NCBI GenBank assembly: GCA_024276805.1
Contig: JAJRWJ010000234.1
Coordinates: 1 to 5,666 of the forward strand
Direction: 5' to 3'
Origin: Gammaproteobacteria bacterium
Lineage (GTDB): Bacteria; Pseudomonadota; Gammaproteobacteria; Methylococcales; Methylomonadaceae
DNA: 5,666 nucleotides
The notes beneath the pieces are model-generated. The model worked only from the letters and a program-made list of their open reading frames with translations, was not told where the DNA came from and searched no databases. This document shows, one piece after another, positions 1 to 5,666 of this stretch (within the stretch, counting starts at the first letter, position 1; each line of letters starts with the position of its first letter). A program made the translations under genes and the position numbers.

Positions 1-389
1 GCGATCAGCGCGGTATTGGAATCGCGGCCATCGATCAAAATCTGCACTTCCGCGGGCTGCCTGCCTAGCAGCAGGTCACGACTGAAATGCTGCCCGATAT
101 GCAGGACCGCCAGAACTTTTCTTGCATCGAGCGCCGGTCCAATCTGCTCCTGATGGGTGAGGGTCAGCGTTTCCGTGAAGGCCGGCGCCGCGGTAAAGCG
201 CGCAAGCAGATCCCTGGACGCGATACCCCTGTCCTCGCTGTACACCGCGATAGGAATATGATTCAGATCATAGGTCGCGGCATAGCCAAACACGAACAGC
301 TGGATGATCGGTGGCCCGATCAGTACAAAACGGCTCTTCCTGTCTTTCAGCAGCGCCAGGAATTCCTTGATGATCAATGCAAACAGCAT
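1..389 (-). CDS. ybhR: YbhR-type ABC-2 permease, N-terminal part (3' end outside the window)
   Basis: This is the inner-membrane permease half of an ABC exporter. About 129 codons are visible, from the ATG at 389 to the left edge. The protein starts MLFALIIKEFLALLKDRKS, the cytoplasmic amphipathic lead of ABC-2 permeases. One membrane segment follows at about residues 21-40, then a periplasmic domain containing DFSRDL-like and LIDGRDSNTALIA motifs that, from memory, closely match E. coli YbhR. The start is well supported: GGAG at 399-396 lies six bases before the ATG, and the preceding permease gene stops at 393, leaving only three bases between them, so the two are surely co-transcribed and probably translationally coupled. 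It should pair with the neighbouring YbhS-like permease as a heterodimer. The five remaining membrane segments lie off the window. The symbol is given by homology and synteny; YhhJ-type permeases are the nearest alternative. Confidence 0.88.
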   Translation of the reverse strand, partial: MLFALIIKEFLALLKDRKSRFVLIGPPIIQLFVFGYAATYDLNHIPIAVYSEDRGIASRDLLARFTAAPAFTETLTLTHQEQIGPALDARKVLAVLHIGQHFSRDLLLGRQPAEVQILIDGRDSNTALI

Positions 390-392
390 GGC

Positions 393-1514
393 TTACTCCA
401 GTCTCTTCGGGGCTTTTTTCACTGCCAGAGCCAGAAAGACACCCCCCATCAATATCAATGCTGCCGCATTGGGCAGAATGACGGGCCAGATGTTGCCTGC
501 CAGAAAAACCGTTTGCAGTATCGCGACAAAATAACGGGCGCCAACCAGATAAGTGAAAAACTGTGCCGCGTCCGGCATACTACTGATATCGAAAATGAAT
601 CCGGACAGGATGAAGGCTGGCAGGAAGGTGACGATAATGGCAATCTGTCCGGCCACGAACTGATTTTTCGAGACGATGGAAATCAGTAGCCCCATGCCCA
701 GCGCCAACAACAAAAACAGCGTGCCGGTCAGCAGCAGCACCCAGAATGAGCCACGCAACGGCACATCGAACAGAAATACCGCCATGCCAATGGCAAGCAG
801 CATACCACCCATGCCGAGCAGATAGTAGGGAATCAGTTTGCCCAACAGCACTTCGCCTACTGTCACCGGAGTGGCAATCATCGCTTCCAGGGTGCCGCGC
901 TCCCATTCCCGCGCCATCACCATCGCGGTCAACAGTGCACCGATCAGAGTCATGATCACGGCAATCAGACCGGGTACCAGAAAATCCTTGCTCAGTACCG
1001 CACTGTTATACCAGATGCGTTGCTTGGCGATGACCGGGCTGGACAGGGTTATGCCACGCACCTCGGCCAGATGCGTCAGCCATGCATTCCAGGCGCCCTG
1101 CACATAGCCGGAGATCAAACGAGCAGTGTTGGCATCCACGCCATTGATGATCACCTGAATGGCGGGTGAATCCTGCTGGAACAACTCGCGACTGAAGTCT
1201 TCCCGCAGATGAATGATGGCATTGATATCCTGGTACTGCATGGCCTGTTTTGCCGCTGCCATGTTGGGATAATGCCGAGTCTGGAAATATTCGGAGTGTT
1301 GAAAAGCAGCCATGAAACTGCTAGTTTCCGGCGTGCTTTTATCGATCACCCAGCCAATCGGGACATGTTTGGCATCCAGCGACACTCCATAGCCGAACAG
1401 CAGCAGCAGAAAAACCGGCAACACGAAAGCGATCGCCAGACTGCTGGGATCCCGCCAAACCTGCAAAAATTCTTTCCGCACCAGACCCCTGAGGCGCATA
1501 CGTTTATTGATCAC
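393..1514 (-). CDS. ybhS: YbhS-type ABC-2 permease
   Basis: Inner-membrane permease of an ABC exporter, 373 residues, the full length expected of the family (ABC2_membrane_3 type). Residues 1-25 are a cytoplasmic lead (VRKEFLQVWRDPSS). The first membrane helix is at about 26-45, followed by a large periplasmic domain to about 178. Five further helices lie near 180-200, 228-250, 258-285, 290-312 and 343-367. The family hallmark MAREWERGTLEAMIATPV sits at 200-217, where the coupling helix contacts the ATPase. The start is GTG at 1514, overlapping the ATPase gene's TGA by four bases (GTGA), with AGG five bases upstream. An internal ATG at 1499 has no ribosome binding site, so GTG is preferred. 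The gene is followed three bases later by the YbhR-like gene. The two permeases are paralogues that probably form an asymmetric channel. The substrate is not readable from sequence; the E. coli YbhFSR complex is reported to export tetracycline and to affect Na+/Li+ tolerance. Confidence 0.92.
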   Translation of the reverse strand: MINKRMRLRGLVRKEFLQVWRDPSSLAIAFVLPVFLLLLFGYGVSLDAKHVPIGWVIDKSTPETSSFMAAFQHSEYFQTRHYPNMAAAKQAMQYQDINAIIHLREDFSRELFQQDSPAIQVIINGVDANTARLISGYVQGAWNAWLTHLAEVRGITLSSPVIAKQRIWYNSAVLSKDFLVPGLIAVIMTLIGALLTAMVMAREWERGTLEAMIATPVTVGEVLLGKLIPYYLLGMGGMLLAIGMAVFLFDVPLRGSFWVLLLTGTLFLLLALGMGLLISIVSKNQFVAGQIAIIVTFLPAFILSGFIFDISSMPDAAQFFTYLVGARYFVAILQTVFLAGNIWPVILPNAAALILMGGVFLALAVKKAPKRLE

Positions 1515-3259
1515 GACTGCCTGGCTTCAAGCAAATGTATAAAAGCATCTTCCATGGTCGGGTTGGGCAATGCCTTTGAACGCACCTGCTGTTTGATCGC
1601 GGACGGCGTCCCTGTAGTCAGGATATCGCCATCCATCATGATCACCAGACGATCACAATATTCGGCCTCCTCCATAAAGTGCGTGGTCACCAGTACCGTG
1701 ACGCCACTGGCGGCAAGCTGATTGGTGCGGTTCCAGAATTCCCGTCTGGCCAGTGGGTCGACCCCGGAAGTCGGTTCATCGAGAAACAGTATTTCCGGCT
1801 CATGCATCAGAGCGCAGGCCATGGCCAGTCGCTGTTTGTAGCCCAGTGGCAAATCACCACTGCTGGTATCCTGTTGCGGCTGCAGGTCGAACTGCTGCAA
1901 CGCCCATTGTATTCGCTGCCGACGACGATTGTTGCGCAAACCATAGACGCTACTGAAAAAGGTCAGGTTTTGTTTGACGCTCAAATTTACATACAATGAA
2001 AATTTTTGCGACATATAGCCGATTCTTGCCCTGGCCTTTGCCGCAGCTGTGCGCAAATCGACACCGGCAACCCGCAACTGACCGCTGCTGGCCGGCAGCA
2101 ACCCGCATAACATACGGAAGGTAGTGGTCTTGCCTGCGCCATTGGCCCCCAACAGACCGAATATTTCCCCCCGCCTGACGCTGAAATGCAGTTTCTTGAC
2201 CGCCTGAAAATCACCAAACCAGCGATCCACGCCATCCACGCGTATAACCTCTTCCTCAACAACAGACACAGTAGTAGTGATATTCCGCTGCGGCAACAGC
2301 GCCGCACGACGTTCTCTCAACCGGGCGATAAACGCATCTTCCAGACGCGGCTCAACTGCTGTCACCGTAAGTCTGTCGTCATCGGGCTGCAATAACAATG
2401 TATCAGGCAATTTTTCTCCTGCACTGACGATGCGCACCCTGTCACCCTGTATCACGGCATCGACAATCCCGGTCTGTCCGGTCAGACTGTTCTGCAAGGC
2501 TCGATTGCTCAGGTCTGACCGGGAAACCAGGAAACTATGCCCATGCATTGCGTTTTTGAAATAATCAGGGCTGTTGTGATCCAGCAATTCACCTTCATCC
2601 AGTAAGAGCACTTCTGTGCAGCGTTCCGCCTCGTCCAGATAGGCGGTGCTCAACAATACCGTCATGCCGTTGGTTTTCACCTGCTGCTCGATAATGTTCC
2701 ACAACTCCCGTCGGGAAACCGGATCGACACCCACACTGGGTTCATCCAGCAGCAACAGTTGCGGGCGGCTGAGCAGCGTACAGGCCAGTCCCAGTTTCTG
2801 TTTCATGCCACCGGACAGCCGGCCGGCAAGACGCCGGGTAAAAGGCGCCAGGCCGGTCATCCGGGTCAGATCCTGGAAGCGCTGCTGACGATCCGCCAGA
2901 CTGACGCTATGCAAATCGGCATAGAGACGCAAATTCTCATCGACGCTGAGGTCTTCGTACAGACCGAAACGTTGCGGCATATAGCCAATCATTTGATGAA
3001 CCCGCATGACCTGCCGTTCCGTGTCATGGCCAAATACCCTGACAGTACCGGTATCTGGAAGCAGCAACCCGGCCGCAATCCGCAGCAGTGTGGTTTTACC
3101 GGCGCCATCGGGCCCGACCAGACCGACAATCGCCCCTCTGGACAAGCTCAGCGAGATATTCTGCAGCGCCTGGACAGAGCGTTTGCCTACAGTGAAGTAT
3201 TTATCAACGCCGTGCATTTCCAGAGCATTGTCAGCATTGCCCCTGCCTGAATCGGACAT
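1511..3259 (-). CDS. ybhF: YbhF-type ABC exporter ATPase with two fused nucleotide-binding domains
   Basis: Cytoplasmic ATPase of the exporter, 582 residues, close to E. coli YbhF, with two ABC domains in one chain. Domain 1: Walker A GPDGAGKT at 49-56, Q-loop Q96, signature LSGGM at 148-152, Walker B LLLLDE at 168-173, and A206 where the switch histidine is expected. A linker of about 100 residues follows, ending in PRLEDAFI (304-311). Domain 2: Walker A GANGAGKT at 371-378, Q418, a degenerate signature LPLGY at 470-474, Walker B LFLDE at 491-495, switch histidine H527, then PTMEDAFI at 567-574. The paired EDAFI tails show that the whole unit is duplicated. The start is ATG 3259; its nearest Shine-Dalgarno match, AGGTG at 3275-3271, is rather distant (11 bases) and lies inside an inverted repeat. 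The next Met (codon 15) has no usable site. The TGA overlaps the ybhS-like GTG, so translation is coupled. It should energise the two downstream permeases as a built-in ATPase dimer. Confidence 0.93.
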   Translation of the reverse strand: MSDSGRGNADNALEMHGVDKYFTVGKRSVQALQNISLSLSRGAIVGLVGPDGAGKTTLLRIAAGLLLPDTGTVRVFGHDTERQVMRVHQMIGYMPQRFGLYEDLSVDENLRLYADLHSVSLADRQQRFQDLTRMTGLAPFTRRLAGRLSGGMKQKLGLACTLLSRPQLLLLDEPSVGVDPVSRRELWNIIEQQVKTNGMTVLLSTAYLDEAERCTEVLLLDEGELLDHNSPDYFKNAMHGHSFLVSRSDLSNRALQNSLTGQTGIVDAVIQGDRVRIVSAGEKLPDTLLLQPDDDRLTVTAVEPRLEDAFIARLRERRAALLPQRNITTTVSVVEEEVIRVDGVDRWFGDFQAVKKLHFSVRRGEIFGLLGANGAGKTTTFRMLCGLLPASSGQLRVAGVDLRTAAAKARARIGYMSQKFSLYVNLSVKQNLTFFSSVYGLRNNRRRQRIQWALQQFDLQPQQDTSSGDLPLGYKQRLAMACALMHEPEILFLDEPTSGVDPLARREFWNRTNQLAASGVTVLVTTHFMEEAEYCDRLVIMMDGDILTTGTPSAIKQQVRSKALPNPTMEDAFIHLLEARQS

Positions 3260-3270
3260 GACTAATACAG

Positions 3271-3275
3271 CACCT
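3271..3275 (-). promoter_or_regulatory. Ribosome binding site of the ybhF-like gene, inside an inverted-repeat arm
   Basis: On the minus strand AGGTG is the only purine-rich match ahead of ATG 3259. The 11-base gap to the start is longer than usual. The site falls within the left 17-bp repeat arm (3261-3277), so pairing with the right arm in a read-through transcript would hide it. This is an inference from position only. Confidence 0.45.
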
Positions 3276-3292
3276 GTTTCGAATTGATACTC

Positions 3293-3311
3293 ATGTTTGT
3301 AAAACTAACAT
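3293..3311. promoter_or_regulatory. Imperfect 19-bp dyad, possible operator upstream of the ybhF-like gene
   Basis: The sequence reads ATGTT-t-GT-aaa-AC-t-AACAT, with seven matched base pairs per half around an A-rich centre. Its size and symmetry suit a dimeric repressor such as a TetR-family protein, the class that controls the E. coli ybhG operon (CecR). It lies 34-52 bases upstream of the ATG at 3259. I found no convincing -35/-10 pair beside it, and it may simply belong to the inserted element. No regulator gene is in the window. Confidence 0.3.
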
Positions 3312-3360
3312 TGACTTTCATGGTCTGTTTCTATTTAGCCACATTTGATAAAAAATCTTG

Positions 3361-3439
3361 GTAGGGTACGCATCGCGTACCATTGCCAACATAAAAACGT
3401 AAAATCATGCTGTCTGATACGCGATGCGTAGTACCCTAC
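3361..3439. repeat. REPIN: two inverted REP-like hairpins with GTAG heads
   Basis: Copy 1 (3361-3381) starts GTAG and continues as a perfect hairpin, GGTACGC-ATC-GCGTACC (3365-3381). Copy 2 lies on the other strand (3439 back to 3418). It also begins GTAGGGTAC, then has a three-base insertion (TAC... instead of directly GCATCGCGTA), and its own hairpin is TACGC-GAT-GCGTA (3418-3430). A 38-base spacer separates the copies. A GTAG tetranucleotide followed by a small hairpin is the mark of REP sequences mobilised by RAYT (TnpA-REP) proteins, and two inverted copies form a REPIN/BIME. Many related copies are expected elsewhere in the genome. It may also slow or attenuate transcription or protect the upstream mRNA end. 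Confidence 0.68.
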
Positions 3440-3503
3440 ATTAAATAAGCTGTCGAAGTAGAACTGTAAACTTATCTGCTGATCATAGAAGACAGGTGCT
3501 GTA

Positions 3504-4535
3504 CTAGTTCTGACAAGGTTTCCTGATGCCTTCCGCGGCATCTGCTGTCAGGAAAATATGCACCGTGACCGGCATGCCCAGGCGCAGCTCGTTTTCCGGG
3601 TTACAGGCGAAGACCCGTACCTGGTACACCAGGCTGGTGCGAAGCTCCGGGGTTTCCACGGTTTTCGGCGTGAATTCGGCGCTGGGAGAAATGAACCCCA
3701 CCCAGCCCTGATAGACCTTGTCCGGATAACTGTCGGTCATTATCCGGGCCCGCAGTCCATATTTCAATTTGCCCAGCTGACTTTCCGGCACATACACTCT
3801 GGCCCAGACCGGATCGATCAGGGCCAACGTATACACTGGCGTCTGAGCATCGGCCATATCGCCAGGCTCCAGAATCCGGTCCTGAATGATACCTCTGGAC
3901 GGCGCATAAAGATGTCCGTCCCGCCAGACTTTTCTGGCCAGATTCAGGGCGCTTTCATTGGCTTTCAACAGGGCCTTTGCTTCGGCGATATCCTCTTTTC
4001 GAGGTCCGGCCACGGCAAGTGCATACACTTCCTGCAACGCTCGCAGTTTTTCCCGGGCATTCTGCAAATCAGAGCGGGCGCGATCGACAGATTCCACAGA
4101 GGTCAGTTTCCTTTTCACCAGCGCCTGCATGCGCCGGTATTCCTTGTCGGCAAAAGTCACATCCGCCTCCGCCGCCTTGACATCGGCCAGCGCCTTGCGG
4201 ATATCTTCAGGCCGCGAGCCATTTTCCAGGCGCGCCAGGACCTGTCGCTGCGCTTCGGTTTTCGCTTCGGCGCTTTCGATTTGATACTGGAAGCGCAGCA
4301 GATCCTGCATGGCCAGCAACTGGCCCTTTTCGACCCTGTCGCCTTCCTTGACAGTCATCTCTGCAATATGTTCAGGATCATGGAAAGTCAATGAAACCTG
4401 TCGGATATCGATATTGCCATAGAGTGTCAGGTCGGATTCATTATTATCCGGTGTGACGGAATAATGCCAGCCGGCATAGGCGATTCCCGCCACGGCGACG
4501 AGGACAAGGACGATTTTGATTGGTTTTTTCATCAT
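3504..4535 (-). CDS. ybhG: YbhG-type HlyD-family periplasmic adaptor (membrane fusion protein)
   Basis: Inner-membrane-anchored periplasmic adaptor that should join the YbhFSR-like pump to an outer-membrane channel; 343 residues. An N-terminal anchor helix is at about 7-23, with no lipobox cysteine. The first half of the lipoyl/barrel-sandwich domain (LTLYGNIDIR at 36-45, VKEGDRVEKGQ at 62-72) leads into a long alpha-helical hairpin at about 80-205. That hairpin holds two related repeats, GSRPEDI (106-112) and GPRKEDI (177-183). The second lipoyl half, LYAPSRGIIQDRILEPGD, is at 209-226. The beta-barrel and membrane-proximal part carry the YbhG-like stretch SPSAEFTPKTVETPELRT (283-300) and RLGMPVTV (318-325). 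Two starts are possible, ATG 4535 or ATG 4532; AGG at 4542-4540 is four or seven bases away, so the second is slightly better spaced. The TAG stop lies inside an inverted-repeat arm. YhiI is the next closest known relative. Confidence 0.9.
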   Translation of the reverse strand: MMKKPIKIVLVLVAVAGIAYAGWHYSVTPDNNESDLTLYGNIDIRQVSLTFHDPEHIAEMTVKEGDRVEKGQLLAMQDLLRFQYQIESAEAKTEAQRQVLARLENGSRPEDIRKALADVKAAEADVTFADKEYRRMQALVKRKLTSVESVDRARSDLQNAREKLRALQEVYALAVAGPRKEDIAEAKALLKANESALNLARKVWRDGHLYAPSRGIIQDRILEPGDMADAQTPVYTLALIDPVWARVYVPESQLGKLKYGLRARIMTDSYPDKVYQGWVGFISPSAEFTPKTVETPELRTSLVYQVRVFACNPENELRLGMPVTVHIFLTADAAEGIRKPCQN

Positions 4536-4654
4536 GTCACCTGATTAGGTACAGCCTTCAACATCATTAACAGCAAATCACCATGTCCTGTGAGTGCAGA
4601 GGAGTCGGCCAGGGAAATCACCGCTGAAGCTGCTCCTTCGTCACTAGTCAGCAT
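4532..4654 (-). CDS. Possible 40-residue leader ORF ahead of the ybhG-like gene
   Basis: An ATG at 4654 opens a 40-codon frame (MLTSDEGAAS... ending KAVPNQVT). Its TGA (4534-4532) overlaps the ybhG-like ATG at 4535 as ATGA, the arrangement typical of coupled genes. AGG at 4666-4664 is nine bases before the ATG and lies in the loop of a dyad. I do not recognise the peptide; it has one mildly hydrophobic patch (LLLMML) and no distinctive motif. Third-position G+C is about half, so codon use gives no support. The same frame stays open back to the stop of the TauE/SafE-like gene (60 sense codons), so it could equally be a gene remnant or chance. Confidence 0.22.
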   Translation of the reverse strand: MLTSDEGAASAVISLADSSALTGHGDLLLMMLKAVPNQVT

Positions 4655-4685
4655 CCATAAACACCTATCCCTGGGATGTTTATGG
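4655..4685. promoter_or_regulatory. Nested dyad symmetry in the leader of the ybhG-like gene
   Basis: CCATAAACA (4655-4663) and TGTTTATGG (4677-4685) are perfect inverted 9-mers around 13 bases, which themselves include ATCCC-T-GGGAT (4667-4677). No T-run follows on either strand, so it is not an ordinary terminator. It sits between the upstream terminator and the ybhG-like start, where an operator or an mRNA leader hairpin would be placed. No good sigma-70 promoter hexamers are evident nearby. Confidence 0.35.
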
Positions 4686-4688
4686 CAA

Positions 4689-4717
4689 TAAAACAGCCAA
4701 TGCGATGGGCTGTTTTA
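4689..4717 (-). terminator. Intrinsic terminator of the TauE/SafE-like gene, overlapping its stop codon
   Basis: TAAAACAGCC (4717-4708 on the minus strand) pairs perfectly with GGCTGTTTTA (4698-4689), a 10-bp stem with a 9-base loop. The minus-strand 3' side ends TTTTATT. The TAA stop codon (4717-4715) forms the base of the stem. With A-rich and T-rich ends it could work in both directions. It suggests that the exporter genes have their own transcript, although read-through remains possible. Confidence 0.7.
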
Positions 4718-5666
4718 CTCATGATTGCTGGCTTGAAGCCACTGATTATTCCGGCACATCCGTGTGCGCATTGATGTTTCAATATTTTGTTCATCAGCGT
4801 ACCTCACCAGAAATGAGCTCATGGCATCGGAGGATTTTATCAATGCTGCACTGATTTTCTCCTTGATGGACAAAAAATCGTAGCCGGAATGGGTACGCAG
4901 CAAGCCCTTGTTGAGCATCATCATGCCGACAAAGATAACGATAAGACCGGACAGCTGAAAAAAACGATGCGTCGCCTGCGCTGAAAACAGCCGCGCCAGA
5001 ATTCCGAAACCGAATAAAGCCGGCAAGGTGCCCAGTCCAAACAAGGTGAGAATTCTTGCACCGGCCAGCGGATCGCTGCTGCCGGCCGCCATCACGTACA
5101 TGGCCTGTAATGGACCGCAACCAAGCAGAAACCCGGTGAAGATTCCGATAATAAATGGACTCCGGGACTGCCGCTGCCTTGCGGCGGCAAAGCGCGCCAG
5201 CGTCTTCGGCTGCTTGATGCGCACATGCCTCAGCACCTTGAACAGCCCCAGCATGTTCAAGCCAAACAGCACCAGAAAGCCCCCGGCGGCGATATTGGTG
5301 ACACCTTTCATGAAAGGCGTGATACTGATCATCGAACCCAGCAGTCCGAACAGGGCGCCAAACAGCGCATAGGACAGGGTCTTGCCCAGGCCATAAAGAA
5401 AATGCGAGACAAACAACGAGCGGCCCTGTTCCGCATCCCGGGCAGTATAACTGATCACGAAACCGCCACACATGCTGATGCAATGCAGACCGGTAATCAG
5501 GCCGATGATCAAAATCATGCCGTCGCTGAGATGGGAATCGAAATCCGGCAGGCTGAACTGATGGGCCAGATGCCGGGACAGAACCATCACCGCAACCAGG
5601 CCGGCAACGGCGATCAGGGTGATAACAAACCTGACCCAGATTCGCCTGGATTTTGCTTGTTTCAGC
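4715..5666 (-). CDS. TauE/SafE-family (DsbD_2-like) membrane protein, 5' end outside the window
   Basis: Polytopic inner-membrane protein; 316 codons are visible. The frame stays open to the right edge. The first visible residues (KQAKSRR, then a hydrophobic segment at about 5633-5575) look like an internal anchor helix, so the GTG/ATG pair at 5590/5587, which has no ribosome binding site, is probably not the true start. Six core membrane segments follow. Conserved cysteine motifs are LHCISMCGGF (cysteine codons at 5482 and 5470) at the start of the core and GCGPLQ (cysteine codon at 5119) at the start of its second half. They match TauE/SafE-annotated proteins of the DsbD_2/UreH-like group, often tied to metal or thiol-redox handling at the membrane. 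A soluble tail of about 48 residues with one cysteine ends the protein. Related proteins may carry an N-terminal metal-binding domain, which would lie off-window here. The substrate is unknown; a link to the exporter genes is not shown, since a terminator separates them. Confidence 0.82.
   Translation of the reverse strand, partial: LKQAKSRRIWVRFVITLIAVAGLVAVMVLSRHLAHQFSLPDFDSHLSDGMILIIGLITGLHCISMCGGFVISYTARDAEQGRSLFVSHFLYGLGKTLSYALFGALFGLLGSMISITPFMKGVTNIAAGGFLVLFGLNMLGLFKVLRHVRIKQPKTLARFAAARQRQSRSPFIIGIFTGFLLGCGPLQAMYVMAAGSSDPLAGARILTLFGLGTLPALFGFGILARLFSAQATHRFFQLSGLIVIFVGMMMLNKGLLRTHSGYDFLSIKEKISAALIKSSDAMSSFLVRYADEQNIETSMRTRMCRNNQWLQASNHE

Larger units (their letters stand above)
3261..3508. 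mobile_element. Candidate MITE-like non-coding element with 17-bp terminal inverted repeats
   Basis: The arm ACTAATACAGCACCTGT (3261-3277) is matched by ACAGGTGCTGTACTAGT (3492-3508) in inverse orientation, 16 of 17 bases. The arms enclose about 210 bases with no credible gene and a REPIN near the middle. They coincide with the gene borders: the left arm starts one base from the ybhF-like ATG, and the right arm contains the TAG stop of the ybhG-like gene. That fits a small transposon-like insertion between two genes of one operon. A clear target duplication is not visible; ACTA occurs as a direct repeat at 3261-3264 and 3503-3506 but is part of the arms themselves. The alternative is a long-range RNA or DNA stem unrelated to transposition. 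Confidence 0.4.

Noticed and set aside
87..689. Plus-strand open frame of 200 codons across the permease genes
   Set aside because: Its translation is polar and repetitive in Q/R/D with no domain, and the opposite strand encodes two recognisable permeases.
3311..3337. Plus-strand promoter TTGACT with TATTTA
   Set aside because: The spacer is only 15 bases, the -10 match is weak, and it would point away from ybhF into the 3' end of the adaptor gene with nothing to express.
3350..3381. Minus-strand hairpin followed by six T's as an intrinsic terminator after the adaptor gene
   Set aside because: The T-run begins nine bases after the stem ends, too far for a standard intrinsic terminator; the hairpin is better explained as part of the REPIN. 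Attenuation cannot be excluded.
3361..3439. CRISPR array or tRNA-like structure
   Set aside because: There are only two copies, inverted rather than direct, with hairpins typical of REP sequences; no cloverleaf can be drawn.
3335..3541. Minus-strand 68-codon frame across the adaptor-ATPase gap
   Set aside because: It starts inside the adaptor gene in another frame, runs through the REPIN and has no ribosome binding site or recognisable sequence.
3558..4394. Long plus-strand open frame of 278 codons opposite the adaptor gene
   Set aside because: It is antisense to a clearly homologous gene, its translation resembles no protein family, and it is explained by the codon bias of the real gene.
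5587..5590. GTG/ATG as the start of the TauE/SafE-like gene
   Set aside because: No ribosome binding site precedes it, and the frame upstream is open with a positively charged stretch and hydrophobic helix that continues into this position.

Overview
The window holds a minus-strand gene cluster from a Gram-negative bacterium, most likely a gammaproteobacterium. That placement rests on four consecutive genes that match the Escherichia coli ybhG-ybhF-ybhS-ybhR exporter locus in order, length and recalled sequence motifs, and on a REPIN-type palindromic repeat with GTAG heads. Base composition is middling and nothing identifies the genus.

Reading the minus strand from the right edge: (1) 5666-4715 is a TauE/SafE (DsbD_2-like) membrane protein cut at its 5' end by the window edge; it ends in a hairpin terminator that includes its stop codon. 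(2) 4714-4536 is a gap holding that terminator, a second dyad and a 40-codon open frame whose stop overlaps the next start. (3) 4535-3504 is a YbhG/HlyD-type periplasmic adaptor. (4) 3503-3260 is a non-coding gap bounded by a 17-bp inverted repeat that reaches the stop codon of the adaptor gene and the ribosome binding site of the next gene, with a REPIN inside. (5) 3259-1511 is a YbhF-type ATPase with two fused nucleotide-binding domains. (6) 1514-393 is a YbhS-type permease, starting with GTG in a 4-base overlap. (7) 389-1 is the start of a YbhR-type permease, three bases after the previous stop and cut by the left edge.

The four ybh-like proteins should form one exporter: two different ABC-2 permeases make the membrane channel, the double ATPase powers it, and the adaptor links it across the periplasm to an outer-membrane channel not seen here. 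The E. coli system is reported to act in drug and cation efflux; the substrate here cannot be read from sequence. No regulator gene is visible.

The most unusual part is the ybhG-ybhF gap, which looks like a small inverted-repeat element (MITE-like) with an internal REPIN, inserted in an otherwise tightly packed operon. I see no wholly new system; the transporter is a known type.
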